Part shown: in pieces, positions 49,091-60,823 of the stretch | Position numbering within the stretch: the stretch's first letter is position 1 | How the letters are laid out: each line of letters opens with the position of its first letter | Origin: Balanoglossus misakiensis | Taxonomy: Eukaryota > Hemichordata | DNA: 64,000 nt | Assembly: GCA_040954595.2 (NCBI GenBank) | Contig: CM082581.2 | Location: 3,844,001-3,908,000 of the forward strand | Reading direction: 5' to 3' | Position numbers and translations under genes: made by a program | The notes under the pieces: generated by a model | What the model was told of the DNA's origin: nothing | Seen by the model: only the letters and a program-made list of their open reading frames with translations | Databases searched by the model: none

Positions 49091-49611
49091 CTCTAAAAAT
49101 GTGTAAAATAATCAGTGACGTCAAGCAAAATCATAAAAAAATGTGAAGAATATAACAGATATACCGGTATATCAAACTAAATGTTGAACACTACCCATGC
49201 ACGTGAGAAGCAAATAATGAACTGATCCCAGGAAACTATACTGGACTTGAAGGATCTATTGCAATTGTTTTTTCATCATCAAATGCATATGGTATTACCA
49301 AATATATTGCAAATTGACACCTTCTTATCTGTTATAGCCATTGGGAAAACTTCATTAAAGACACCCCCAACATCAGAGGGGGAAAAGACACATACGGAGA
49401 TCAATGTTAAAATGTTGACACACACAAACATATATATTCTTTATTTATTTTATTGGAAAGTACATTGAAGAACGCGGCAGATGTAATAAGGCATTGTAGA
49501 ACGCGGCAGATGTAATACGGCATCAAATGAATTGAAGAGGGACAGCCATCTGGTGACTTCTTCTGCAAGGGTGGTGAACCAGCTTCATCCGATAACCAAA
49601 TACAACCGACA

Positions 49612-49870
49612 ACTCAAGACACCAAAGACCATGAGAATGAATTCAAAAATATAACCATGGCAACCCCATATGCCAAAATACAACCAGAGAGTACTCCCAA
49701 ACACCCAAAGACCATGAGAATTCAAATATGAATTCAAAAATATCACCATGGCAACCACATATGCCAGAACACAACCGGAGAGTACTCCCATACACCCAAA
49801 GACCATGAGAATTCAAATATGAAATCAAAATATAATCATGGCAACCCCATATGCCAAAATAGAACTAATG
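49612..49870. repeat. Tandem repeat, about 90-bp unit, 3 copies
   Basis: Units share CAAAGACCATGAGAATTCAA, CCATGGCAACCCCATATGCC and GAGAGTACTCCCA. Just upstream (49470-49520) GAACGCGGCAGATGTAATA occurs twice. Confidence 0.8.
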
Positions 49871-50059
49871 AACTCCAAAAAAATCAATACATCCATAACA
49901 CTCCCAGTCACCTATCAAAAATCGCAGACATAGAAAACAATCAGGAAAGGATGTTGGAGCAGTCTTGCCACTGCTCATCAAGATGCACTACAGAATGAAA
50001 ATAAATAACACCACTCGCAAACAAATATACTTCATACATGCATAGAGGTACACAATCAC

Positions 50060-50880
50060 ACAGATCCTTGGGTAGGGTAGGATACAGGGCAGGGCTGGGG
50101 ACAAGGCAACTAGGGGAAAGGACAGGGCAGGGAGCAGGCCTTGGTAAAGGGGCAGGACAGGGAACAGCTAGCATACCGGTAGGGGGTATGACAGGGAATT
50201 GGGTAGAGGGCAGGACAGGCATGGAACAGGGTAGAGGGGTCAGGACGTGGACAGGGAACAGGGTAGAGGGGAGGGCAGGACAGGGAACAAGGGTAAAGGG
50301 ACAGGCAGGGAACAGGGTAGAGGGGTCAGGACTTGGACAGGGAACAGGGTAGAGGGGAGGGCAGGACAGGGAACAGGGTAGAGGGCAGGACAGGGAACAG
50401 GGTAGAGGGCAGGACGGGGAACAGGGTAGAGGGGAGGGCAGGACAGGGAACAGGGTAGAGGGCAGGACAGGGAACAGGGTAGAGGGCAGGACAGGGAACA
50501 GGGTAGAGGGGAGGGCAGGACAGGGAACAGGGTAGAGGGCAGGACAGGGAACAGGGTAGAGGGCAGGACAGGGAACAGGGTAGAGGGCAGGACAGGGAAC
50601 AGGGTAGAGGGCAGGACAGGGAACAGGGTAGAGGGGAGGGCAGGACAGGGAACAGGGTAGAGGGCAGGACAGGGAACAGGGTAGAGGGCAGGACAGGGAA
50701 CAGGGTAGAGGGGAGGGCAGGACAGGGAACAGGGTAGAGGGCAGGACAGGGAACAGGGTAGAGAGGCAGGGCAGGGAACAGGGACAAGGCAGCTAGGGAA
50801 CAGGGGAGAGGGTAGAGGGGTCAGGACAGGGCAAGACTGGGGCAGGAGAAGATGGGAACAGGGAACAGAGTAGAAGGGAC
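50060..50880. repeat. G-rich minisatellite, 24- and 29-bp units
   Basis: Repeats of ACAGGGAACAGGGTAGAGGG plus CAGG (24 bp), with a 29-bp variant carrying an extra GGAGG. The core is regular between about 50210 and 50790; edges are more diverged. The 153-codon minus-strand open frame of proline, leucine and cysteine is a product of the repeat, not a gene. Confidence 0.92.
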
Positions 50881-50995
50881 AGATTTAGCAGGCTGAAGAA
50901 GAAGAAATCCCACAATACCAATAGGGGCCATTAAACCTCTATTTCTTCTACATTACCAAATCATACTTTCAAAATGTACTAGTAAGGCTGCATTC

Positions 50996-51766
50996 ACAAA
51001 CACCTCTGGAGGGGGGGGGGGGGCGGGAGAATTCAATTTTTTTTACCGCTAATTTTCACATGCCCCCCTTCCGAACTGCCAATATTTTCAAATCCCCCCC
51101 TTCCGAACTGCCCAAATTTTGAAATCCCCCCCCCCCCATTTTCTTTCACAGAGCAAAACACATCACCTATCTATCTTGTAAAAAGAAAAAGAGCGCTCCC
51201 ATAAAAAGAATTTGAAGCTGATGTTTCCCCTCATCAGTAGGTATTAAAACTGAACATTGTTTTTATTTTTTAAGTTCATATATTTGTATTCTGTGTTGGG
51301 AGACATTGTAAACCGAGAATTGAAGGGGGTGGGTTTTCTAAAATACAGAGCTCAAAGCTGCATTTTAATGAACCCGGCAAAAGCAAATGAACTCAACTAC
51401 CGGTATGTTGGGGAGGACAAATTTAACCGTCGCCGCTCAAAGTTATCATGGGGTGGGGCAAGTCCCCTGATCTGGGACACTAGATAAACCAGTCAATGAT
51501 TGAAAGGTGTTGATGAATGGAGGGGGTGGGTGTGGGAGGGGGTGTCCCCCTCCCACATTAGAAAATTTTGTAAAATAAAGGGCGCGAAACTGCATTTTTG
51601 TGGACTCAAAATAAATATTTAGTCGTTAAAGTTTTCAAGTCCCCCCCTTTCAGTCCCTAAATTATTTCAAATCCCCCCCCTTCCCCCCTTACATACCCTC
51701 AATTTTTTCAAATCCCCCCCCTCAATTCTCCTGCCCCCCCCTCCAGAGGTGTTTGTGAATGCAGCC
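50996..51766 (-). mobile_element. Non-autonomous inverted-repeat element, TAA target duplication, copy 2
   Basis: Same termini as the copy at 7951-8738, again flanked by TAA (50993-50995 and 51767-51769), but the interior runs in the opposite direction. It is 771 bp against 788 bp, with differences mainly in the lengths of the G/C runs. Two copies with clean target duplications indicate transposition rather than part of the segmental duplication. Confidence 0.8.
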
Positions 51767-52559
51767 TAAATCATGCCTATATCAAGTACAATAATGAAAA
51801 AAGGACAATTCAAGTTTATAGAGAGAGAGAGAGCAAGTCGATCAATATGTGGTGATAGTTAACTGTTTATTGTCATGTTTGCTTTCTAAACACAACTGTT
51901 TTACACAAGTTTCGTAGCAATACAGGAATAATGCTGTATTCCCCTTTTATTTTTTAACATGTAGCTTATCTGAACTTTACTTTTTCTATTATGAATGGTA
52001 AACACCTGAAGGCTGCTGTATCCAGTGCAATTACCAATAGTGCTAATTTACACAGTGCTTTACAGTTACGCGCAATGATTATTGTGCCTATATAAGACCC
52101 AACAACCTTCAGGTTATTCTGAACAAATCAGTGATAATTTAGGACTGCAATAAAGCAAAAGGGTGGGATTTATTTAAAAGTATTCTATTTCAATAGCATA
52201 CTTAATGCAGTTTTGGCATAATGAAACGTGCACTTTGCAATTTAATTTTAACCTGCTCCCTCTCTCTATGACACAATCACAAAAAATTGCAATATGGATC
52301 ATAATAACTGAGGTTAGGATTATACAATGTCCAATTGCAACAAATGTGGGGAAGTTCTGTTCTTGAAATGACGATAAAACCAAACAAAGTTGAAGTTGAT
52401 CACTGAAATAAAGTCATCTTGTCCAGGAAAACACCTCTGCATCTGATGCCCTCTGTTTTGAATTCAGGCATGTATCAGGACTTCTTTCCTAGAACAAAAG
52501 ACAAAATTACACTTACCTTAAATTGATTTATCATAGCAACTAAAAGACATTAAAATGGC

Positions 52560-52894
52560 GACGATCTTCTTATGCGCATGTGCCAGACCAGAGACTCTGG
52601 TTACAAAAACTGTATGCAGTCAATGCCACGCATAAGGCAGTGAGAGTGCTGTCCTAACAACAGACAAGTTGGCGGTGACCATAGTCTGTGTCAGAGATCG
52701 GGAAAAGACAGCAAATTGGGTGAAAAGAAGGGACAAAACTAAAGTCTACTTATACAGTGCACATGAAATATGGAAGGAAGCGAAGGCAGTCAACTATTTG
52801 AATGCGTAAATTAAAATGCAAAATTTGCAGAACATTTGGATTGGACATAATGTTTGCACACATGAAATTACGTACATGCGCATAAGACGATCGT
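52560..52894. mobile_element. Inverted-repeat element, ATTGTCTTAxGCACATG family, intergenic copy
   Basis: Inverted ends CGATCTTCTTATGCGCATG and its complement; interior matches 20439-20718 with about 50 extra bases. No coding capacity is visible. Confidence 0.65.
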
Positions 52895-53247
52895 TGGCCT
52901 TCAACTTCCACACAGAAACAAAAATGTGCTCCTGTCAAACACTCAGACCGCATGCATAGGACATGGGTCTAGAATGTGACAACATTCAATCAGGTAATTT
53001 CTTAATCTCCATGTAATACATGTATGCTTGTTGGTGCCCCTTGACAGCCAGACAACAATTAATAAGTACAGTTTATTTCAAGAAGTCTGGAGAATATTTA
53101 AAATCATGAGTAACTGTCTTGCACTGAGGACACTGTAGTCCCATATGGGGATTACACAGAAATAGATGTACACCAGAATAACTGGATATGAACTGAATAT
53201 CCTCGCGTGATTCATGACAGGATCATTTTGGAGCGTTGATTCATTGT

Positions 53248-53570
53248 GCTGCTATGCAAGAACCGATAACCTCAGGTACAAATGAGAAACTACTTTAAAC
53301 AGACTCTTATCCAAAGTTAACTGAGATTTAATGGAGATGTAATGCCATAAAAATGAGTTGATCATAGCTCCGAACAACTCTTTCCTATGTAGATCCTACA
53401 TCGTGCTGCGATGTAAGAACCGATAACCTCAGGTACGGTACATATGCGAAACTGCTTTGAACAAACTCTTATCCAGAGTTTAAATAAAATTTGGAGACGT
53501 AATGCCACAAAAATGAGTTTATCATAGCTCCGAACAACTCTTTCCTATGTATATAGATCCATGGATGGTA
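53248..53570. repeat. Tandem duplication, about 155-bp unit, 2 copies
   Basis: Copies begin near 53248 and 53403 and share AAGAACCGATAACCTCAGGT and CATAGCTCCGAACAACTCTT. No coding content seen. Confidence 0.85.
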
Positions 53571-53929
53571 GATCCTACATCGCTAATCCCACTATGAAGA
53601 TATGGCCATGGCACTGTGTGTATTCCCAGCGTTACATAGGAACTGAGTAGGTTGCTGTCGCCATGGCCAGCTGGTCACCCAGTTTCAACAATTAATTTTT
53701 ACCATTACATCAGGTAGCTGGCCTGTCTATGGTCTGTGCATAAGCTAATTGAAGTTTGGGACGTGTAAAATTGTTCGGCTGTCTTTAAATTCAATACAGT
53801 TTTTATGTCATCCACTATATGAAACAGCAATAATTGATTCAGACAAAACAATGTGTACATGTATAAATGTCAATCAGTTTCTTTTTGTACCTATTGAAAC
53901 GTACAGAAGTTGATCAAACACTGCCGTCC

Positions 53930-55500
53930 AAAATGAGCGATGTATGGTGTCATCCATGGGGGTCTACTGAATCTTGAGAAGACTAAGTTATTACCCTTGA
54001 TTTCAGCTTGGCTGTTTAACTGGCATGCATAAAGATCTACGTTGGCAAATGGTGATCATCAGAGAGTAACTGTTGTCTGTAAAAAATGGAAAAAGACCAA
54101 TAAACATTTTGTGTCAAACAGTCCAATGGTAAAAGGTAGCAGCTATCTCCTGTCTTTCAAAATAAGCAATTAAAATCTACTTGCTGTCATCCATGCAAAA
54201 TGAGTCGCCTTTTACACTCCGGGTGATAGGAGTGTCTTGAAACTGACCTCCATTACATTTGGATGGTGGGGAGTTGCAGCTTCAATAGTTACCTTGGAAA
54301 TATGTTGTCTGCTCTACAGGCATAACACATCTCTATATGATTGTGTAGGTTGGCAGATTGTGTAGGTTGGCAGTTGTTGATCATCAGAGATAAACTGGTA
54401 TCTGCAAAACATGAAAAAAGACCAATACATATATTTTGTGACCAACAACACAATGGTCAAATGTAGCAGAATTGATCTGTCTTCATGGACAATACAATGC
54501 CGATACGTCCAAAATGAGCCATTAAAATCTATATGCTGTCATCCATGGTGTCTACCAAATCTTGAAATCTAAGTTTTACCTTACCCGCTACCTTTGAATC
54601 TGCTTCGCTGCAGAAATGTACACAGATCTAGTTTGGTACATGTTGACCATCAGTTGTCATCTGCAAATATGAAAAATATATCAATATTAAAGCATGTCTG
54701 AGTCAAACAGCACTACAGTAAAATGTATCTATGGACAGAGATGATCTCCTGTCTTCATGGACAATACAATATGTCACTCACTGCCGTCCAAAATGAGCAA
54801 TATACCGTATGGGGGCGCTACTGAATCTTGAGAAGACTAAGTTATTACCCTTGATTTCAGCTTGGCTGCTAAAGGCATGCATACAGATCTACGTTGGCAA
54901 ATGGTGACCATCAGAGAGAAACTGTTGTCTGTAAAAAGGGAAAAATAGACCAATACATACTTTTGTGTCAAAAAGAGCAGACTGGTAAAATGTAGCAAAT
55001 GATCTTCTGTCTTCATGAACCTGATACAGTACATTCGAAATGAGCCATATGCTGTCATTCACGGGGTCTACCAAATTATGAGGAGACTATGTTACGGTAT
55101 TACCTTTGAATCTGCTTGGCTACTTTACAGGCATCCACACAGATCTAGTCTGGCAGTTTTTGATCATCAGAGAAACTTCTGTACACAAATGAAAAAAATA
55201 TGCCAATAAAAAGACAGTAAAATGGATCTATGGACAGATGATTTACTGTCTTCAAGAACAATGCAAGGCGCCGTACAGTTGTGGACAAATCTTGGCCTTT
55301 TGTGATTTAGAGATCTTCATCGTGGTTCATGAAGGTAATGTACTTCAATGGCTGCTCACACAAAATAAATTTGCATACCAACACCACAGGAATCATGTTA
55401 CCTGGTTACCAGCTTGGCATCTGGGCTGGAGGATACATTGCATCATGGGCTGGAGGATTGTTGCATCATTGCAATCTGAAACTAACGAGAGAAAACATGT
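53930..55500 (-). repeat. Array of exon-like modules (right copy)
   Basis: Same module family as 60-1110, with about six units including one body at 54293-54401 (acceptor TTTGCAG, donor CCAAG|GTAACT). Its frame is broken by an extra T relative to the left copy. A unit near 54850-54930 is open as SFSLMVTICQRRSVCMP. The units share the lead-in GTCTTCATGGACAATACAAT. Whether any is spliced cannot be told from sequence. Confidence 0.5.
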
Positions 55501-58155
55501 GTAAATAGACAATTATAACTGACTGCTATAAACTGCAACTTGGCTGCTAACAAACTCCAAAACCTGCAACAAATAATAAATAGTAAATATTAATTCATTA
55601 TCATAGACAGGGCGGGTTTTATGTCATCTATTGTCTACTTCGCATACATTGTTCTGCGCCTTTCATCTGTTGGCTATTTAGATAGCTGATAAACATTATC
55701 CATCGTAAAATTCTAGGATCTGATAAACTTATTTCATTATACTATATAGACTTACAAAAAATGTAACTATCTCCACTTCATTGGGAGAAACATGGACCAG
55801 TAATCAGTCAACAAATCACTGCCAATGACGCAAAAACTCTATTACCAACAAATTATCCCCCAGTAGTTATCACCTTTCTACATATTATGTATTATATTTG
55901 TATTACTATGCCTATCACTAATTTTAGCTCCTAAATGGATAATCACCATTACAGCTTTTGCAGAGTTTTAAGTTTAAGAAAACGACACAGTGCTAAAAAC
56001 TGTACAAATTATTAATGCGCTTTTCAGTTATTCCCTAAATCATCATAAATATTTACTAAATTATGCCTTTAAGCTATTAGCATACTTGACAATATCACTA
56101 CAAATTCAACACATTTCATCATCATCATCATCATCATATCATCATCATCACAACCGCCATCAAGTATCAATGTCAATCATCACCATAACAATAAGCAACA
56201 ACAATTAACATGAAAACTGCCACCACCATCACCAACTTTACATGGAAAAAACCCAAAATATTAAATGACCCATGAAAATCACAAACTTGCAACCAATGGC
56301 ATCCTACAAAGTCATCAGTTTATTAATCTAGCTATACTATACTCTTAAATATTATCTGTTTATTATTATCAGTAGGTAAATTAGTAAGTCTAAGAATTTT
56401 GTAATACCGTACGGTAATAAACCTTCAATTGGTAATTATTCATATGCATAGTTGACATATACACCAGTAATTCTGAATGTTGATTTATTAAATTACTGCA
56501 ACTTCCATAACAGACATGTTGCTATGCAAATTGCTTTCCAATTTACAAATGAGTGCTCACTTTAGGGGAAAGACAATGAGCTGTTGGTGAAACTGACTGG
56601 ATGGTATTAAACACAATAAAATACAGGTATTCCCGTACACATCTGAAATACAAATCTTACATAATGCAATGTTTATTTAATAATCTGGAATAAAATCATG
56701 CATTCAATACAAACAAATTGTGATCACAATTACACCAGTTAAATAAATTAGAAACTTTTACTCATTAACACTCTGATTGAGTGGTTACATGATGTTTGTG
56801 AGTGCAAGGTATATAGTATGTCATGTCTGCGAGTGCAAGGTATGTAATGATATCCCCAAATCTGACTGGCCAGGTCAGAATGGGGACACCCACATGGAAT
56901 ATTATACAAAACACATTAAATACCACAGTCTATCCAACTGCAGTGTCATTGCATATACGAAAACAAAAGTGAATCAAAAGGCGCACATTCCTAGAAAAAA
57001 AGGAGAACTTTATTTAATTAACAATAACAGTCATATCAATACACCAGTCATAAATGTTTTCACCAACAGCTCAATGTACGAGGGTTATCTTACTCTTTTG
57101 TTCATAGAATCATCTGCCTCGAAAAACTCTATACACAGAATCACAAAGTATACAATATCAACTATGCATAGTGTTTAGGCTTCCAAATCTGATGAATATT
57201 TAAGATGAATGTGACTGACTTTTTGGATGAAAATACACCAAAGTGTGTATTGTTGGTTAAATTAGACCTTCACTAACAAATTTATTGGTTACTTTGCACC
57301 ACTGTGACTACAAAATGTCATGGCTATTCAGACAGAACTGAACATTGCACCAATATTATTGTGGATTAAATTAAGACCAATAACAATCAAATAATCACCA
57401 TGTGACCTTTAAACCATTCAAACAATATTCATCTCAACCGTTTTCATTATAGAGTATCCAGAAAATCCACCAATCTGACAATATCACGCTGACATACACT
57501 ATGCATAAACTGGTGTCTTTCTTACACAGCCATAAAGTACTCATCATCATCATCATCATAATCATTAATTATTTTTGTCATTATTATTATTATTGTGTTA
57601 TTATTTCATCATTATCATCAACAGCAGTAATACATTTGATACTATCAATCCCTGCCTATGATTTAATTATTTGATTATTTTTTCACTTGATTAAAATGTT
57701 GTCTTTAATCAACCTGCAGTTTACAAACTACAAATGTGACTGCACTCATATTATTATTAAGTTTGTCGTTTGATTGGCATTGATTTTAAGTAGTGCTCCA
57801 ATTTCACTCATCGTCCTTACCGTAAATTTGCATTTGAACATCCTGAAGTACATGTTCACACAAATTGAATATAGCAGATGCTTACCTTGTTTTGCAGCAG
57901 GCTAATGTTTTCAATTCTGCACCATTCTACAAAGTTCATTTCAGCTGCCAAGCAAAAGAACAATTGCGTTGTATAACAACAAAATAATACTTCCCTACTC
58001 AAAGATCAGCTGTAGTAACGTATATCCATTTCTGTAATCTTCAATATTTCACCACAAGTTCCTCCTGCAATTAAGAAAGTTGAGCACAAAATCAAAACTT
58101 TCAAACAGTTTAGTAAAACTCAGAGTATACAGTATATCTTTATCTTCAAATGTTT
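54206..58155 (+). repeat. Segmental duplication, block 1, right copy
   Basis: Counterpart of 29-4215 in direct orientation. It keeps the tandem modules, the conserved AT-rich middle, the ATC microsatellites (about 56116-56210 and 57537-57620) and the exon-like piece at 57886-57926. To its left, 53930-54200 carries further copies of the tandem module that have no counterpart inside the window on the left arm. Confidence 0.9.
57886..57926 (-). other. Exon-like 41-nt segment, intact copy
   Basis: Bounded by an acceptor (TTTGTAG|AATGG) and a strong donor (ACAAG|GTAAGC). Read in the phase left by the 59332-59514 exon it gives NGAELKTLACCKTR without a stop. The matching piece in the other duplicate (3961-4000) keeps both splice signals but is one base shorter. 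Together with the upstream exon this is the only hint of a spliced minus-strand gene in the duplication; very short exons are weak evidence. Confidence 0.25.
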
Positions 58156-58914
58156 ATATTCGTCTATGAATTTTTGTCAGTTACACTATTTCACGACGAA
58201 TCTTAGCCAAAGCCAAGCCATATGACAGCGCTACCAAATGGTGCAACCTCTGCTTAACAGAGAAATTTCTATCATTCGCAACCCACAACTTTCCACCCTC
58301 AATAAATGAAACGAACTTGTGTCCCCATGTCAACATAGACACAAAGCATCGTTTAGCAACAATTAAATCTACATGTAGAAACTCCAGAACAACACATCAG
58401 GTACACATTATTATGCAAAACTGCCCACCCCTACCAACATTCCACCACCTGTGCACCTGCATATAACCACGACTTCCCCCATGTGTTTTCACCAGTTTAA
58501 TTAAATGAGTGAGTTGGAAAATTTTTTGCAGACATACCCTAATCTCCACCCCCACCCCTCTTGACAAACTGAGCTACGTTTCAGGCTAGCTCCTTTGAAA
58601 TTAGTCACTCAAGTCAAAGTGATATTGTTGAAAATGACTGTCCTTTATTATGTCTTTGAAAAAAATTCACAAACAGAACAATGGTAACTAAAATGAAACT
58701 CCCAAATTTTGACCAGAAATACCCAATTTAGACTAGTTGATGTTTTAACTTAGGCCGTTCAACACCTCCTACAGTGCGACCTGTGCCCCCCCCCCCAATG
58801 AAAATAGTCGGGGTACCCATGTGAGCCTAGTACATGAAAGTTGTGCGAAATTATAAGGAAATTGGAGTAAAACAATATTTAGTCACATTTTTTTGCAACT
58901 AACGTCACGGAATA

Positions 58915-59312
58915 CTACCGTTGTCATTTAAGCACCCCGAAACACTGATAAGAACTCCAATATAATTAGCCAGAGTAAACTGAGATTGCTATGCTGAAGT
59001 CCGCATCTGGTTACGTTCGTTTTGATCATTAGAACTGATTAGAGCAGTTCTGTATCAACACACTCTGGGGGTGTCCTGCTTCGAACATGTCTAAAACACA
59101 TGTGTACACATTTGTAAAGAGATTTTACACAGTGTCAGTTTTGAAGCAGGATGCCCCCTGTGGTACATGTTGATACAGAGCTATGTAATCAGTCATAATG
59201 ATCATTGCAAATGTAACCATATGCCGACTTCAGCATAAAAATCTCAGTTTACTCTGGCTAATTATATTGGAGTTCTTATCAGTGTTTCGGGGTGCTTAAA
59301 TGACAACGGTAG
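58915..59312. mobile_element. 398-bp foldback with TA target, next to the unrecognised exon
   Basis: Arms of about 180 bp begin CTACCGTTGTCATTTAAGCA and are flanked by TA (58913-58914 and 59313-59314). They include CACTGATAAGAACTCCAATA and GTATCAACACACTCTGGGGG against its partner. The element is absent from the left duplicate, so it arrived after the duplication or was lost there. Confidence 0.75.
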
Positions 59313-59331
59313 TAAACATGATGATACTCAC

Positions 59332-59514
59332 TGAATCATTCAAGTCGACCAACGACATCCCATGCACACTGTGTACCATCTTCAGAGCAGACTCCAGCAC
59401 GAAAGCTGGATTCAAACGCGCAAACAAATCATGATACACTATTCTCCATGTTCTGTCTCGAATATTCTCAGAGCCGTCAGTTAGACACTTGCGCCATGAC
59501 ATATCTGACGTCAT
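59332..59514 (-). CDS. Possible first coding exon of an unrecognised gene, intact copy
   Basis: A 61-codon open stretch starts with ATG at 59514, preceded in frame by a TAA, and ends exactly at a good splice donor (TCA|GTGAGTAT). It begins MTSDMSWRKC and contains WRIVYHDLFARLNP and LESALKMVHSVHGM; the composition looks coding (amphipathic, no low complexity). A diverged copy lies at 8817-8998. The ATG overlaps a palindromic CRE-type octamer TGACGTCA (59506-59513), so the region could also be promoter sequence. I do not recognise the family. Downstream on the minus strand a 41-nt exon-like piece (57886-57926) follows in compatible phase. A 398-bp inverted-repeat element ends 19 bp beyond the donor. 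Confidence 0.45.
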
Positions 59515-59811
59515 CGTGTAAAATTTCCATTACGTTGGACAAGTTTTCACTCATTCCCTGCGATAGAAATACGCAAGACACTTCTACTAACTATGATAAA
59601 ACTTGTACCCGGCCCACTGGCGAATACTTGGAACCAGAATTTCATGAATAATATATCCATTCTGAGGGATGGGCGCTCCATTCAAACCAAGCGATTTCGC
59701 GATGAAAGTTCACTTCAAACCGACCGCCATGATATGACGTAGGCCTTCCACAACCATACATCGCCCTCAACGCCACACCACGTGAAAGTAACAGTTTCGT
59801 TTTGTTTCTTC

Positions 59812-60362
59812 ACACATCATCAACGATGCTGAAGTTAGTGTCGGTTTCGGATTCGGATTCAGTTTCAGATTCGGTTTCGGATTCGGGTTCGAGAGACTGA
59901 AAGTAGTTAAGCATTTTCGAGCGACCATCGCGGTGTGGCATCTGCAGTACGAGTATGAAAATAACTCTGTTAAAATATGAATATATCTCATAAAACTCTC
60001 TCGACATGTTAAGTATGATATTTTTGGCACCAAAACACTGTTTTCTCACATCGGAAATTGTTAAATACATATTTTATTATCGAAAAACATACTTCAATGA
60101 TAGAAAGATAATATTTTGTAATTTTCGGTTTGAATGAACATTTTTTGGGTGAGAAAAATGTCATACATAATAAGTACAGATTAAATCAAATTTATTCGTG
60201 TTTTAGTAAAGTAATTTTCATCCTCGTACTGCAGATGCCAAACCGCGATGGTTGCCCGAAAATGCTAAACTACTTTCAGTCTCTCCAACCCGAATCCGAA
60301 ACCGAATCCGAAACTGAATCCGAAACCGAATCCGAGTCGTACTTCAGTATCGTACATCATCA
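59812..60362. repeat. Inverted repeat with an acidic SETE-repeat reading frame in each arm
   Basis: Two arms, 59812-60000 and about 60180-60362, are inverted copies. Each contains an acceptor-like CTGCAG directly before ATG and an open frame. The minus-strand arm reads MPHRDGRSKMLNYFQSLEP and the plus-strand arm reads MPNRDGCPKMLNYFQSLQP; both run into (SETE)n coded by a GAATCC-type hexanucleotide repeat. The insert is absent from the left duplicate. Function unknown. Confidence 0.6.
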
Positions 60363-60823
60363 CAACTTCGAGTCGACTGTCTAGTGCCACAGGTTTATCG
60401 ATTTTGGACAGCGTACAGCTTTTCCGAGGACAACATATTTAATTCGTTTGAGATACATTTTCGTACACAACCCTATAGTGGAAAATACGAGAAAGAATGC
60501 ATGAAATATTATGTTAAATAACGGTGGAAATTGAAGTATCCCATTATGACACACCCAAGTTGGTGGACATGGTCGAGGTACCAAACCGTCGATGGATGGA
60601 TGCACAACTGTTACCATTCATCAGCCCAACCCCAAGGTATAAAAGTGGTCTGACTGAATAACAGTAAACAATTAAATAAAAAATAGAAAAAAGGGACAAA
60701 AGATGAAAAAAGACATCTACAAATGATCGATTGTGAGACTAAGACTTCCGAGACTTTCAACTATGATATGTCAGCTGCATGGTCCAAAGTCCGCATGTTA
60801 ATTTGTGGGTTAGCCTTCTTACA

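Larger units (their letters stand above)
59316..60573 (+). repeat. Segmental duplication, block 2, right copy, with an insertion
   Basis: Counterpart of 8790-9665. It contains an extra inverted-repeat insert at about 59812-60362 between TTCACA and CACAACTTCGAG, where the left copy reads straight through. It also has a short deletion near 60475-60515 relative to the left copy. Confidence 0.88.

Noticed and set aside
50326-50787. A 153-codon minus-strand open frame rich in proline, leucine and cysteine
   Set aside because: It is a by-product of the G-rich minisatellite, which lacks stops on that strand.
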